NCBI GenBank assembly: GCA_016802295.1 | Contig: JAESIW010000109.1 | Coordinates: forward strand, 373,368-437,367 | Direction: 5' to 3' | DNA length: 64,000 bases | Origin: Brachionus rotundiformis | Lineage: Eukaryota; Rotifera; Eurotatoria; Ploima; Brachionidae | Shown here: positions 49,484 to 59,541 of the stretch, one piece after another | Numbering within the stretch: position 1 is the stretch's first letter | How the letters are laid out: each line of letters starts with the position of its first letter | Made by a program: the position numbers and the translations under genes | Notes under the pieces: model-generated | The model's input: the letters and a program-made list of their open reading frames with translations, nothing else | Told to the model about the DNA's origin: nothing | The model's database searches: none

Positions 49484-50590
49484 ATGAATTTTACTTACGA
49501 TAAATTTAGCACACAATTTATTAAATTAAGTGATAATATTAATTTTTATCTTGGTTTATTAATCATAATAATGGGTCTAGTTGGAAACCTAACAATTATC
49601 TCCGTTCTAAAATGTGAACTTAGCCCGCAAGGTTTAACAACTAGACGACATGGTCAATACATGGTATCATCTAATCTTTATGTGATCGCTTCGGCCTTTT
49701 CAGACTCTATTTTTTTAATCACTCATTTGGTTGAAGATATCCTACCAAGTATTGGCAGTGATTTTTTCATCTTCCAACTGGTCAACAGATCAAATTTATT
49801 TTGTAAATTAGTTATCTATTTACGAAACTCATCAAGACTGACTTCGTCTTATCTAATTGTTTTTTATGCATGTGAAAGATTCATGGTCATTTTTTGTCCA
49901 ACTAAACGTGACTTATTTCAGAATAAGAAATTTATAATCAAGGCTCTTATTTGCTTGGTTATCACCACTCATTTCCTAACTTTATACTCATTTTTAATAA
50001 ATGGCATCCGACATTTGGAACAGCATGAAAAAAGAGGACAAATATTTGAATGTGATGTATTGGAAATTTACAAAGAAATTTATGACTTGGTTGTTGTTAT
50101 CTATGTAGTAGTTGGTATGATTGTGCCAATTATTCTAGTTCTCTTTTTTAATCTTTTTATTGCTAAAATGCTTTGGACCAAGAGTACGAATAGGACAAAG
50201 GCAGCTTTGATACCAGCTGGCTCCAAAATAATTATCACTTCTGATTTTGTTTCCAATCAAATGATCACTAAAAGCCTAGCGGAAAAAAAAAGAAAACGCT
50301 TGTCAAAGAGAGCCACTCAATATTTGGTTATTTTTTCAGCATTTTTTGTGCTACTTAATTTTCCGTACATTCTCACTTGGTGTTTGTTTTATATGCCCTT
50401 TAAAAGAGGTATTTTGTCACCAAATGATATTTATTTTCGATATTCATTTGTATTGTTTACTGAGATATTTCATTTAGCATCTTTTGCTCTCAATTTAGTT
50501 CTCTATACGGCTGCAAATAAACACTTTAGACAAAAAATTAAAAAATTCCCTAAATTAATAATAAATTTAGAATTTGGAAATTTTTTTTAG
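49484..50590 (+). CDS. Class A (rhodopsin-like) peptide GPCR, tandem copy 2
   Basis: 368 residues in one exon, a paralogue of the gene at 47010. Shared motifs in order: GLVGNLTII (TM1), ASAFSDSIFLITH (TM2), CKLVIYLRNSSRLTSSYLIV (TM3) ending in CERF (130-133), FECDVL in loop 2, FVLLNFPYI (TM6) and ALNLVLY (TM7). Like copy 1 it has Glu-Arg-Phe for DRY and no proline in the NPxxY position. Loop 3 is about 45 residues against about 95 in copy 1, which may change G-protein or arrestin coupling. TTCAG ends one base before the ATG, so a leader exon joined by splicing is likely. Ligand unknown. Confidence 0.9.
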   Translation: MNFTYDKFSTQFIKLSDNINFYLGLLIIIMGLVGNLTIISVLKCELSPQGLTTRRHGQYMVSSNLYVIASAFSDSIFLITHLVEDILPSIGSDFFIFQLVNRSNLFCKLVIYLRNSSRLTSSYLIVFYACERFMVIFCPTKRDLFQNKKFIIKALICLVITTHFLTLYSFLINGIRHLEQHEKRGQIFECDVLEIYKEIYDLVVVIYVVVGMIVPIILVLFFNLFIAKMLWTKSTNRTKAALIPAGSKIIITSDFVSNQMITKSLAEKKRKRLSKRATQYLVIFSAFFVLLNFPYILTWCLFYMPFKRGILSPNDIYFRYSFVLFTEIFHLASFALNLVLYTAANKHFRQKIKKFPKLIINLEFGNFF

Positions 50591-51569
50591 TATTGATAGC
50601 TTATTTTAAGGTATAACTAAGTAGTTGAACCACTGGGAAAATTTTTGATAGAATAAAGGGAATTTTTCATCTTTGGATTAAATGTCCAAATTATGCTTGG
50701 ATCATTTGGTCAATTGCTTATTGGACAAACACAATTACAGGTTTTGGGAGTAAATTATACCTAATACTAATAATAATTTACTTGTCTTTCTTTATTTAAA
50801 CTAAATAGTTTAATTATGTTGTTTATTATTACGATTATTAATATTAAATATTAGCCGATTTAAAATAAAGATGCCAACTATCCAAATTATTTACAATAAA
50901 AATATCTTATTTTTCATTAAAATGGCAAAATAAAAATATAAAAAGATATTAAATTTCATACAAATGATAGAATAATGAATAGGTACAAGATAGAAAAAGG
51001 TCTTGCATCGCATCCAAATGCTGAAGATATTCCTTTGGATCAAAATCAACAAAGCGCAAAATATGACGATAGTGACTCATTAGTTGTCGAATACAAAATA
51101 AATTCAACAAAGAGCAAAAAAATTTATTTTATCTCAATTAATTGATTTTTTTAAATTTTTTTTTCGTTTAAATTATAATTTTTTATCTGAGTAAAAAATT
51201 TTTGTCAATTATGTAAACTCAATTTCATTAACATTTCATTTAATTCTGTATCATAAAAATAAAAATAAACATTGTGAATTTTTTTAATATTATTTATTTA
51301 AATAAATAATATTTTAATTGTTAATATTTTATTTATAATTTTTTTCATTAGTTCAATTAAAATAAAATTTTAGAAAAATTTATCAAATATCTAATACCAT
51401 TTGATTTCATACTTAATTATTAATCTACTTACTTTGGCGGCTTTAGTTTAAAATTAATTAGTGGAATTCAATGGGTTCAACTAGTATTCTTGTATTGTCT
51501 TCATCTACATTGTATTTTATCTAGCTATGATAGTCAAACCAATAATATAGAATAAACAAATAGAAAAAA
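50591..51569. other. Intergenic region
   Basis: AT-rich with no supported gene. A patch of ordinary composition at about 50970-51120 has short frames only. Confidence 0.5.
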
Positions 51570-52415
51570 TATTATCCCTGAAATTATTAATCTTTGTGGA
51601 AATGAAATAAATGTTGTTAATGAAATAACTCTATTAGGTTTTAAGATTTATCAAAATTTAAATTTTTCTAAACTTCCATGTAGTATATCATTAGTTGTGA
51701 ATAAAAAATTATTCAGCATTAAAAGACTAGTCTATCGATCAACTTCTGTAAAAATGCAGTTCTTTAAGACGTTTATATTGCCTTATTTTGATTATTGCTC
51801 GACTCTCCTATGCTATTTCTCAAAAGAGGCAATAAACAAATTGGCTAAGAGTTATTATTTAACGTTATTTAAATTGTTTAGGTTCAAATTTGATGTAAAT
51901 AACTTTAATGATAATAATAACTTCTTAGAAAAGTATGGCTTGTATGCATTCCAACATAGAATAATTGATAGAATGTTATCTTTTGCTTATAAAACACTAT
52001 ACTTTCATAATTCTCCTGAAAATCTAAGGCAGAATTTAAAGAAAAATGACTCAAGAAATTTAAAATATAATTTAAGGAACAGTGAGAATCTGATAGAACC
52101 AACTTCAAAATCAGTAAATGGTGAAAAAACGTTTGGATTTTTCTACTCAAATCTTATAAATTGCTTTGTGATCAAGAGATCAATGTTGAAATTTACAACA
52201 TTTAAGCATTCAATTTCTAATGACATAATCTAATTTTCTCATATTTTGTAAAAAAATTCAAAAAATTTGATTTAAATATTTCAATGTTTTATTTTTTTAA
52301 ATAATTATCGAAACAATTAATTTTTAATTTGTAAAATTTATTTTATTTAAATAAATGGAGTGTTAATCGGTCTTTATGACATGGGCACTAGCCTGTTGAT
52401 TAACCTTGAAATATA
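51570..52415 (+). mobile_element. LINE 3' fragment with RT C-terminus and 3' hairpin
   Basis: From 51570 the frames read IPEIINLCGNEI.VVNEITLLGFKI, then (51697-52233) MQFFKTFILPYFDYCSTLL, the YxDYxS-type motif after the RT core of jockey/CR1-like elements, then the RNLKYNLRNSENLIEP tail. The 3' UTR ends at 52324-52412 with a hairpin (GTTAATC...GATTAAC) copied at 23.04 and 35.5 kb. The ORF is 5'-truncated, but its remaining 178 codons are intact, so this may be the youngest copy here. Confidence 0.82.
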
Positions 52416-52884
52416 TATAATTATCTATTAGCCTAATTTAATCGAGATAAAATTATCTTCAGAATAGTATAACAAGTTTATTTTCCAATTTTAAAAACTT
52501 TTTCAAAATAAAATGATTTCGCAATTTATTTATTATGTAATTTATTTATTTGTTGGCATATTTGGCTATAATTTGGTTATTAAATTTTAAAAAACGTAAT
52601 TAAAACTTGAATATGAACTTAAGGCTTCATTTGTATAATTCTATTTTAAAATTTTTATGTCAAATTTATGATTAAATCAAAATTAATAAATCATTCAGTT
52701 TATTGAAAAAATTTTTACTTTATAATACATTTTTGGCAACCTGGTGTCTTTCTCATTCATAAATTTATTTGAATTTAACACTTATTAACTTGAATTAATA
52801 AGAAACTATTTATTTAATAAAAAATATTGAAATTAGTTAATAAAAGATAAAAGTTATATACAACCAGAGACATATTTATCATTG

Positions 52885-53223
52885 CTAATTGGCAATTTTG
52901 TTTGCTTCGATTTCCTTAAGGGCGTCCTTAGCCTTGACCTTATGCGGGACAATCTCAGACAAAAACTCGAACCTGTCCTCGTTGGCGACCAGATTGGCCA
53001 GCTTCTCGTAGTCCATCTCGTCCGCCTTCGAGCAGTTCTTGAAAGCCTCCCTGCTAAACTGGTTGATGAACAGCTCGGTCGCCTTGGCCACCACGAACAG
53101 CACGTCCTGGCTTATCTGCGCTATCTCCGGCGAGGACTTCATTATGGTCCGGACTCTGGTCATCGGCACAAGCGGCTGCACTCCGCGGAAACTCTCGCTC
53201 ATAAACTTATTATTCTTAGACAT
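52885..53223 (-). CDS. CHRAC1: CHRAC1-type histone-fold protein
   Basis: 112 residues (human about 131), one exon. I start at ATG 53223 (MSKNNKFM); an in-frame codon for Met seven residues further upstream is less likely. Residues about 18-95 are an H2A/NF-YC-like histone fold: LVPMTRVRTIMKSSPEIAQIS, then QDVLFVVAKATELFINQF, then YEKLANLV and FLSEIVPHKV, closely paralleling human CHRAC1 (SRIRVIMKSSPE, AKATELFV, FQFLADILPKKI). CHRAC1 pairs with POLE3 in the ACF/ISWI remodeller CHRAC and helps nucleosome sliding. A poly(A) signal on the minus strand lies at 52814-52809. The gene is divergent from the Kir channel, 232 bp away. Confidence 0.9.
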   Translation of the reverse strand: MSKNNKFMSESFRGVQPLVPMTRVRTIMKSSPEIAQISQDVLFVVAKATELFINQFSREAFKNCSKADEMDYEKLANLVANEDRFEFLSEIVPHKVKAKDALKEIEANKIAN

Positions 53224-53455
53224 ACTAAAACAATATATAAACATAAATCAGAGCTCATTGTGAACAAACAAAATGGTTCAAACCTGGTCGAATAGAGATT
53301 TTTCACTTAAAATCGTTTATATAGAAAAAACTAGAGAAAATTATACTTTGAGAGTGTGAGGGTGACCTAAATTATAATTTAAAATATTATTGAAAAAAAA
53401 AAGTTTTGAAATTTTTAAAACTAGTGGGATTTAAACAACAATAAAAGAATGAAAA
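53224..53455. promoter_or_regulatory. Shared upstream region of CHRAC1 (-) and Kir (+)
   Basis: Only 232 bases separate the two start codons, so promoters and leaders of both genes must lie here or overlap the genes. It contains the motif GAGAGTGTGAGGGTGACC near 53349-53366. No TATA box is evident. Confidence 0.6.
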
Positions 53456-56400
53456 ATGTTGCTGAACAATTTGTACATATTTGGAAAAAGACAAACAAAA
53501 AATCCAACTTGTTCTGTTGAATCTCAGCAAAAAGAGTTTTATAATGCAATGGCCGAGACCAATAACTTGCTTGACCACACGGACGCAAGGTTTTCCAAGG
53601 CTCGAGTCAGCCATGATCTTTTCAACAATTCGTTGACAAGACGCAAGATAACCGAGGCCTATTTCCAAGGTCTCGAGCACAACAAGCGGCCCAGACTGGT
53701 AAAAAAGTGCGGCGAATTGAACATACATATGGACAATGTGCCCAAGCACAAGCGCAGGCTACTCAGTGACATGTTCAACACTATTCTTGACATGAAGTGG
53801 CGCTGGCACTTGGTCATATTTTTTTTGTCCTTTATTGTCAGCTGGTTTGTCTTTGCCACAATTTGGTACCTGATCGGTTAGTAAATTTTAGCATATCAAT
53901 CAGTTTATATTATAAAAAATTTTTATTTATAATTTATTAAATAAGAACGCTTTTAATTCTATTCATGAAAATTAATTAATTTTAGCTTCAAAAGAAAAAG
54001 TGGTCCAGGTGTTTGGCTTTAATAATTTAATTTTAATAATATTCAAATTTAAATATTTATAAATTATATATCAGAATAGTGGCCTAGTTTGACCTATAAT
54101 TTGACTTTTATGTATTTTTTACTTATGATAATAATAGTTTTTCTTATTCAAAAAGTCAAATTGATCCAATTGACCAATTTTTTTGGTTTAAAATATTTTT
54201 AGTTAATTAATATTGAAGTTTGTTAATGTTCTACAAAAAGATGGATTGTAAATTTTGACATTTTTATTGATAATTTTATTCAACGTATAATTTAGAATGG
54301 GTCTAGTGGAATATGTGAACATTCTTCGCATACTCTCTGGTCCCTTATTTGTAGACCAAAATGGATAAATAAAAAAATACTAAAGTATTTATTTTTTGTG
54401 AACATTAATTTTAGACAAGTTTAATTTTGAATTCAAATAGAAAAAAAATTATATAAAATTCAATGTGATCTCTTTTAAGTTTTTATGTTTTTTTGTCATA
54501 TACAACTTTACACTGGTGTTTTTCATTGATTTGCCATATAAATCAATTGGTTTTGATTTTCTTTCCGCCCATCTAATTTGTATCTACATCTTGCAAATTC
54601 TTACCATTCTCTTCACCAGCTTCATTTGAATCAATTTCAGAATTTGATCTAGAACTATGTCACTATTATCATCATCACCATTAAATCCATGCACTACAAC
54701 CATTTTTGTCTCTTTTAAATTCTTATTTTTTCAATCTAAAATTTTGTGAATTTTTTTTTACTTGACCAGCCAAATATGTGACCAGAGAGCAAGTGAACAA
54801 TTGTTCCCATATTCCAATATACCCTTTAAAATTATCACTTTGGAAAAAACAAAATTGGGAATCATAGAAATATTTAATAATTTTCAGATTAAGCAAAAGT
54901 TATTTTTGGTGTTATTTTCAAAGTTAGAAAATGACTAATTTATTTTAAAAATGGTTGTACAAATGTGGCGACTTTTACCAATGTAAAAGATTAGATATAT
55001 TTTCTTGTTAATAATTCACTCTAAATAAAAAAATTAAACAAATTTATTCCAGTCATTTAAAAGTGGTAAAAAAAATCATAACTTTTATATTTATATATTT
55101 TTTATTTATGATAAAAATTGTCTTTCTTATATAAAAAGTCGAATTGATCCAATCGACTAATTTTTTAATTTAAAATATTATTTTCTTTTTAATAATAAAC
55201 TTTAAAAAAAATATTATTGATAATACTCTTGTCAGTCTTTTTAAAATATACCTCAAAAAATTTTTATCTTTTTTTAATTTTTAATACTTTAAATTCAAAT
55301 TATATTTTTAGCCTACTTTCATGGAGACTTGGACACTGGAAACGAAGCTAACCAGACTTTGTACAAAAACAACACAAATGAGCTGGTGAAAGCAAGCTAT
55401 TTAAACAATGCCATGCAGCTAATTGACCAAGTGTCTGACTCGATTTTAACAAATGAAAAAATACCATCTTTGAACCAAACTTTAGGAGATATAGTGCGAA
55501 AACAAGCTGGCAAAATCAAGGAAAGACAGCCATGTGTAAACGGCATACATGATTTTACTAGTGCTTTGCTGTACTCGGTAGAGACTCAGCACACAATTGG
55601 CTACGGTCTGCGCTACATAACTGAAGAGTGCAAATTTGCCATCATATTTCTCATGCTGCAGTCATGCTTTGGCATTTTTGTCCAAGGTCTAGTTGCCGGA
55701 GTTGTATTTGCCAAAATATCCAGACCAAACAAGCGCAAGAGGACGATTATCTTTTCTCATAATGCAGTTGTTTCGGAAAGGGATGGAAAATTGTGCTTTA
55801 TGTTCAAAATTGGCAATGTTAGAACCAGCCAGCTATCCGATGCCCGGCTAAGAGTGTCAATGATCAAGTCACGCAAGACCAAAGAAGGCGAATTCATTCC
55901 ATTCCAGAGCTATGACATGAAAGTTGGTTTTGACTGGTCAGGAGACAGTGTGTTCTTTCCATGGCCTAAAACAGTCGAGCACATAATTGACGAGAATTCG
56001 CCCCTTTATGACTTTTGTCGTGACTATTTGGGCGATTCCAAGTCAGATGACTCATCAAGTTCAGATGACCGTGGTCAAGAAATTAAGACTGAGGACTATG
56101 AAATAATGGTAATACTTGAGGGAAATATTGAGACCACAGGTGCCTCATGTCACATAAGAACAAGCTATTTGCCTCAAGAGATTTTATTTGGCTACCGCTT
56201 TGTGCCAGTCTATCCAAAATTTACCGATTTTGAGTATTTGTTTGACTATTCTAAATTTAATCAAATTGAGCCTATAAATTGTGATCTGATCAACCTTAAC
56301 AAATCATATTTTAATAAAGAGTCCAGAGTTTATGATGCCAGAAAAGAGCAGAAAAATTACCAATTGACCATGCAGAATACTAATCAAGCAGGAGACAAGA

Positions 56401-56660
56401 CAGGCAAGGAGCCGGCTTCGCTGATGGCCATTTTGAGCTCGTTTAAGGCGAATTCTGGAGGTGAGAACACAATCAGTACAGTAATTGATGAGGTTGAGAG
56501 TGAAAAGAAGGAAAACAAGAATGGTAGATTCACCGTGGTGCCAGTCCAAGAGTCAAAAACAAAAGCTTGTTTTGACAAGAATAAAAATTGTACTAAGCAT
56601 TCTAGAACCAGTTCGCTTCCACCAATTAAATCGAGTCCCATGATTAACCAAATTAAATAG
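53456..56660 (+). CDS. Inward-rectifier K+ channel (Kir2-like), two exons
   Basis: Exons 53456-53876 (donor GTTAGT) and 55312-56660 join in phase 1 at the codon for Ala in LIAYFHGDLD, giving 589 residues. Order: N-terminal RLVKKCGELNI; slide helix and TM1 (DMFNTILDMKWRWHL...); a long turret; pore TQHTIGYGLR with the filter GYG at 237-239; TM2; then the cytoplasmic beta-rich domain (FSHNAVVSERDGKLCFMFKIGN, EGEFIPF, DENSPLYDF). Kir channels set resting potential and are gated by PIP2 through these basic residues. TM2 has Gln265 at the rectification-controller position (Asp in Kir2.1). The turret is about 55 residues longer than in Kir2.1, with three N-x-T sequons and both conserved cysteines. 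The intron holds a MITE. AATAAA at 56799. Confidence 0.94.
54105..54200 (+). repeat. Direct repeat in Kir intron, first copy (second at 55081-55180)
   Basis: CTTTTATGTATTTTTTACTTATGATAATAATAG... to AAAAAGTCAAATTGATCCAATTGACCAA recurs with about 80% identity at 55081-55180. The copies flank the MITE at 54308-54815. Confidence 0.7.
54308..54815. mobile_element. 508-bp fold-back element in the Kir intron
   Basis: GGAATATGTGAACA...TACTCTCTGGTC at 54308-54342 is inverted at 54780-54815 (GACCAGAGAGC...TTCCCATATTCC), with roughly 80% pairing. The interior has no coding frame. It is a likely non-autonomous DNA transposon. Confidence 0.75.
55081..55180 (+). repeat. Direct repeat in Kir intron, second copy
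   Basis: Pairs with 54105-54200; both end in AAAAAGTC(A/G)AATTGATCCAAT(T/C)GAC. Confidence 0.7.
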
Positions 56661-57189
56661 GTGTTTAATTTGATTATCTTTCATCATATTTTAACAACAG
56701 GATTGTTATTTTTTTCTTTTTTCTTTTTATTTTGGACTTATCTTTTCGATACTTTAGGTACACTTTTTTTGAATTTTTTTGAATGTAAATATTTATAGAA
56801 TAAAAATTTTTGATAAAAATTTATTTAATCGATACCTTTGGCAAATGAAAAAAATGACCTAATTTTTTCAATGAATAAAAGTTAAAAAAAATATTTTATT
56901 ATTAATGTTTTTTTTATTTAATTGATTGTTTATATTTATGGAGGAATTTTAGATGTTTGGCTGTCAGTGACAATTAAAATTTTTTCTTTGCCATTAATAT
57001 ATCACTTCTGCGTTGATATCAGGATTTCCAGTTGTCATTAATTTACTGACCTATCAGTCAGAATGTAAAACATAAAAACATAAATAAATTTTAGATATTT
57101 ACTGATTTTTTATTTTTTTAAGTAAATTACTGAAACGAAACGTATATTTTCAAAATAAAAAAAAACAAATATTTTTCTCTTTAAGTTTT
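56661..57189. other. Kir 3' flank
   Basis: AT-rich. It holds the Kir poly(A) signal at 56799-56804 and nothing else recognised. Confidence 0.5.
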
Positions 57190-58440
57190 TGATAATTAGC
57201 GCAATAAAAAAAGTCTGTTTTAGCAGCTTGAATTGCCTCCATGACATCTTGAGTTACGCAACAGCAGTGACTTTTTGTTGCATTTTACCATATCTTGACC
57301 ACCACCAATTGATAATTCATCTACTGCTTGCCTCACACTTGGGATTTAGTGACTTTCTGTGTGAACGTATACAAAAAGTTGTTTTGGGGAATATTAACTC
57401 GTTATGACTTTCAGATTTTAGTAGTGTTCCTCAAGGCTCTGTTTCGGGCCTACTAAATTTCATTATCTAAATGAAAAATAACGAACTGCTTGAACTAATT
57501 GAAAATGATTGTGGAGCCTATGCAGATGACACAAAATTTCGTTGATCTTGAAACTTCAAAGTGATGTAGTGATGTTACATCTGGGTAGATCTAACTCTAA
57601 TTTCGATTATGAAATCGAAAAATCTGGTCAAAAACAATCTAGCGAAAGACAGCTTTTAGCTAAAATTTTTTGTGGGTATGAACTTGGAATATTTAATGTT
57701 CATGATATGAAATGGGACGTTAAAGTTAAATATAGTGCTGCTAAAGCGAATAATAAATTGGGCTTGACCAGAAAATCGTTTAAATTCCTTGACAAAAACC
57801 ACACTTCACTTTTATACAAATCTCTTGTTAGACCAGATATAGAAAATGCCATCACCTCATGATGTCCTCCCTCTGTAAAAGATATAAATGAATTGGAAAA
57901 AGTGCAAAGAAGAGCGACTAGGCTGGTTCCTGAGTTGAGGACATTGAATTATACTAGCAGGTTAACAGAAAGGACCTGACCAATCTTCAAATGAAAAGGC
58001 TAAGGCATGACCTTATCCGAATGTTCAAATTTGCTAATAATTTAGAGATAGTAAATCTACAAATATAACGTCAGGTCTCATAATGGAACTGTTTATAGAG
58101 AGAAAATAAAGAATTTTAAACCAAGATTTAATTTCCTTACAAACATAACCTGAAACAAATTGCCAAGTGACAATGCACGGAATTTGAACAGTTTTAAGGT
58201 TCAATTGACCGTCTGGAAAGCTTTTCTTTTTTTAAAGTCTTGATCTAAAGCCCTCGCTTTAGCAACTATTTAAACCGCTAATTAGAGACCATCCAAACAT
58301 AATTAAAAGAGAAATAGTCAAGAATTGTGCCCAACGTTACAACTTCGTTACAAATCGCTTAGTCAATAATTGGGATATTCCAAGAGAGGGTGAAGTAGAA
58401 GCTCAAGCGAAATTTTTATATCAAAAATAGATACAAACTA
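57190..58440 (+). mobile_element. Decayed CR1/L2-like LINE
   Basis: Successive frames on the plus strand give RIQKVVLGNINS, SDFSSVPQGSVSG, then AYADDTKF (the RT catalytic YADD), VVMLHLGRSNSNFDYE, ELGIFNVHDMKWDVKVKYSAAKAN, LLYKSLVRPDIENAITS, KDINELEKVQRRATRLVPELRTLNYTSRL and NKLPSDNARNLNSF. This is the order of a CR1/L2 reverse transcriptase from motif 4 to the C-terminus. Stops and frameshifts make it dead. The 5' half, with the endonuclease, is absent. Confidence 0.85.
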
Positions 58441-59541
58441 TCAAAATATATACTTTTTTATTTGTTATAATTTCGGATTCCATTTAATAAACCCCTAACT
58501 AAATCTAATAGTTTTACTTATTTCTTTGCTTAAACCAAGACTTTACAAAGCGACTGCTAAATCCCTACAGGGCTATACTTGAGATTGAATACAAGTTCAA
58601 GTCGCAGTTCTATTTACCACTGGTACTAATTTTTATTGCGGCATTTAATTTTGAAATTTAATTATTTTAATGCTGCATTTATTTTAGATTATTGGGTTTT
58701 AAAAATGCATCTGAACCCGAAAATTTAAGCTTAATGCACACATATGTATAGCAAGTCTACTGTATTTTAGCATGGAGTTGGTTGATCTAGGCTAATTTCA
58801 AGTATTCCATTTGATGGTAGTGTGCATTTTATGATAAAATTCTTGCCAAAGAGTAATAAAAGTGCCTTTAAAATATTTATTAATAATACATATTAAATAA
58901 ATGATTCAAAATTTTTTTCTGAATGTCTATTTAAAATAGATAATAAAGATAAGTAGAAAAATTTTGCAAAAATGTTGGTAATAGTGAATGATTAAACAAT
59001 AAAAACAGATTGGAATTTTTAAAGGTTATGAATGCCAAAATTTATATATTCTATCTTTTTTTATTTATTTTAAATTTTTTTTATTTTTAGATTTTTTTTC
59101 TTTTTCCGGCACCCTTGTGGTGTTTATTGAAATAAATAAATGAGTAAAATAGTGGTAAAACTCATAAAATATATTTAAAAGATATTTCTGTATCAGTTTT
59201 CATATAAAAAAAGAAAAAAAAACTTACAAAAATACTAATAATTATTTTAATTATGATCATATTTTAATTTAAAATGCTAAATTTTATTGAATTTTTATCT
59301 TTATTTTAAAACTTTTCAATCTTTATGTAACCAGCTAAAAATAAATTGATGAAAATTAAACAAAATAGAAAGACAATTAAAACATCTATTTAAATAATTA
59401 TAAATTTTTAAAAACTTAGCATATTAAAAATAACTAAATTATATAACCTTATTATTCAACAATTTTCATAACTTGTCACATTTTTAAAAACGAATCGATG
59501 ATTTCTTAATTTTTTTTTGTTATAAACAAATGGTTTAAATA
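58441..59541. other. Intergenic region before the oxidoreductase gene
   Basis: AT-rich. A patch of ordinary composition at 58540-58800 follows the LINE and may be its 3' flank or another relic. No gene seen. Confidence 0.45.

Noticed and set aside
58555..58625. GTTCAAGTCGC-containing segment that looked like a tRNA T-arm
   Set aside because: No acceptor, D or anticodon stem could be paired around it.
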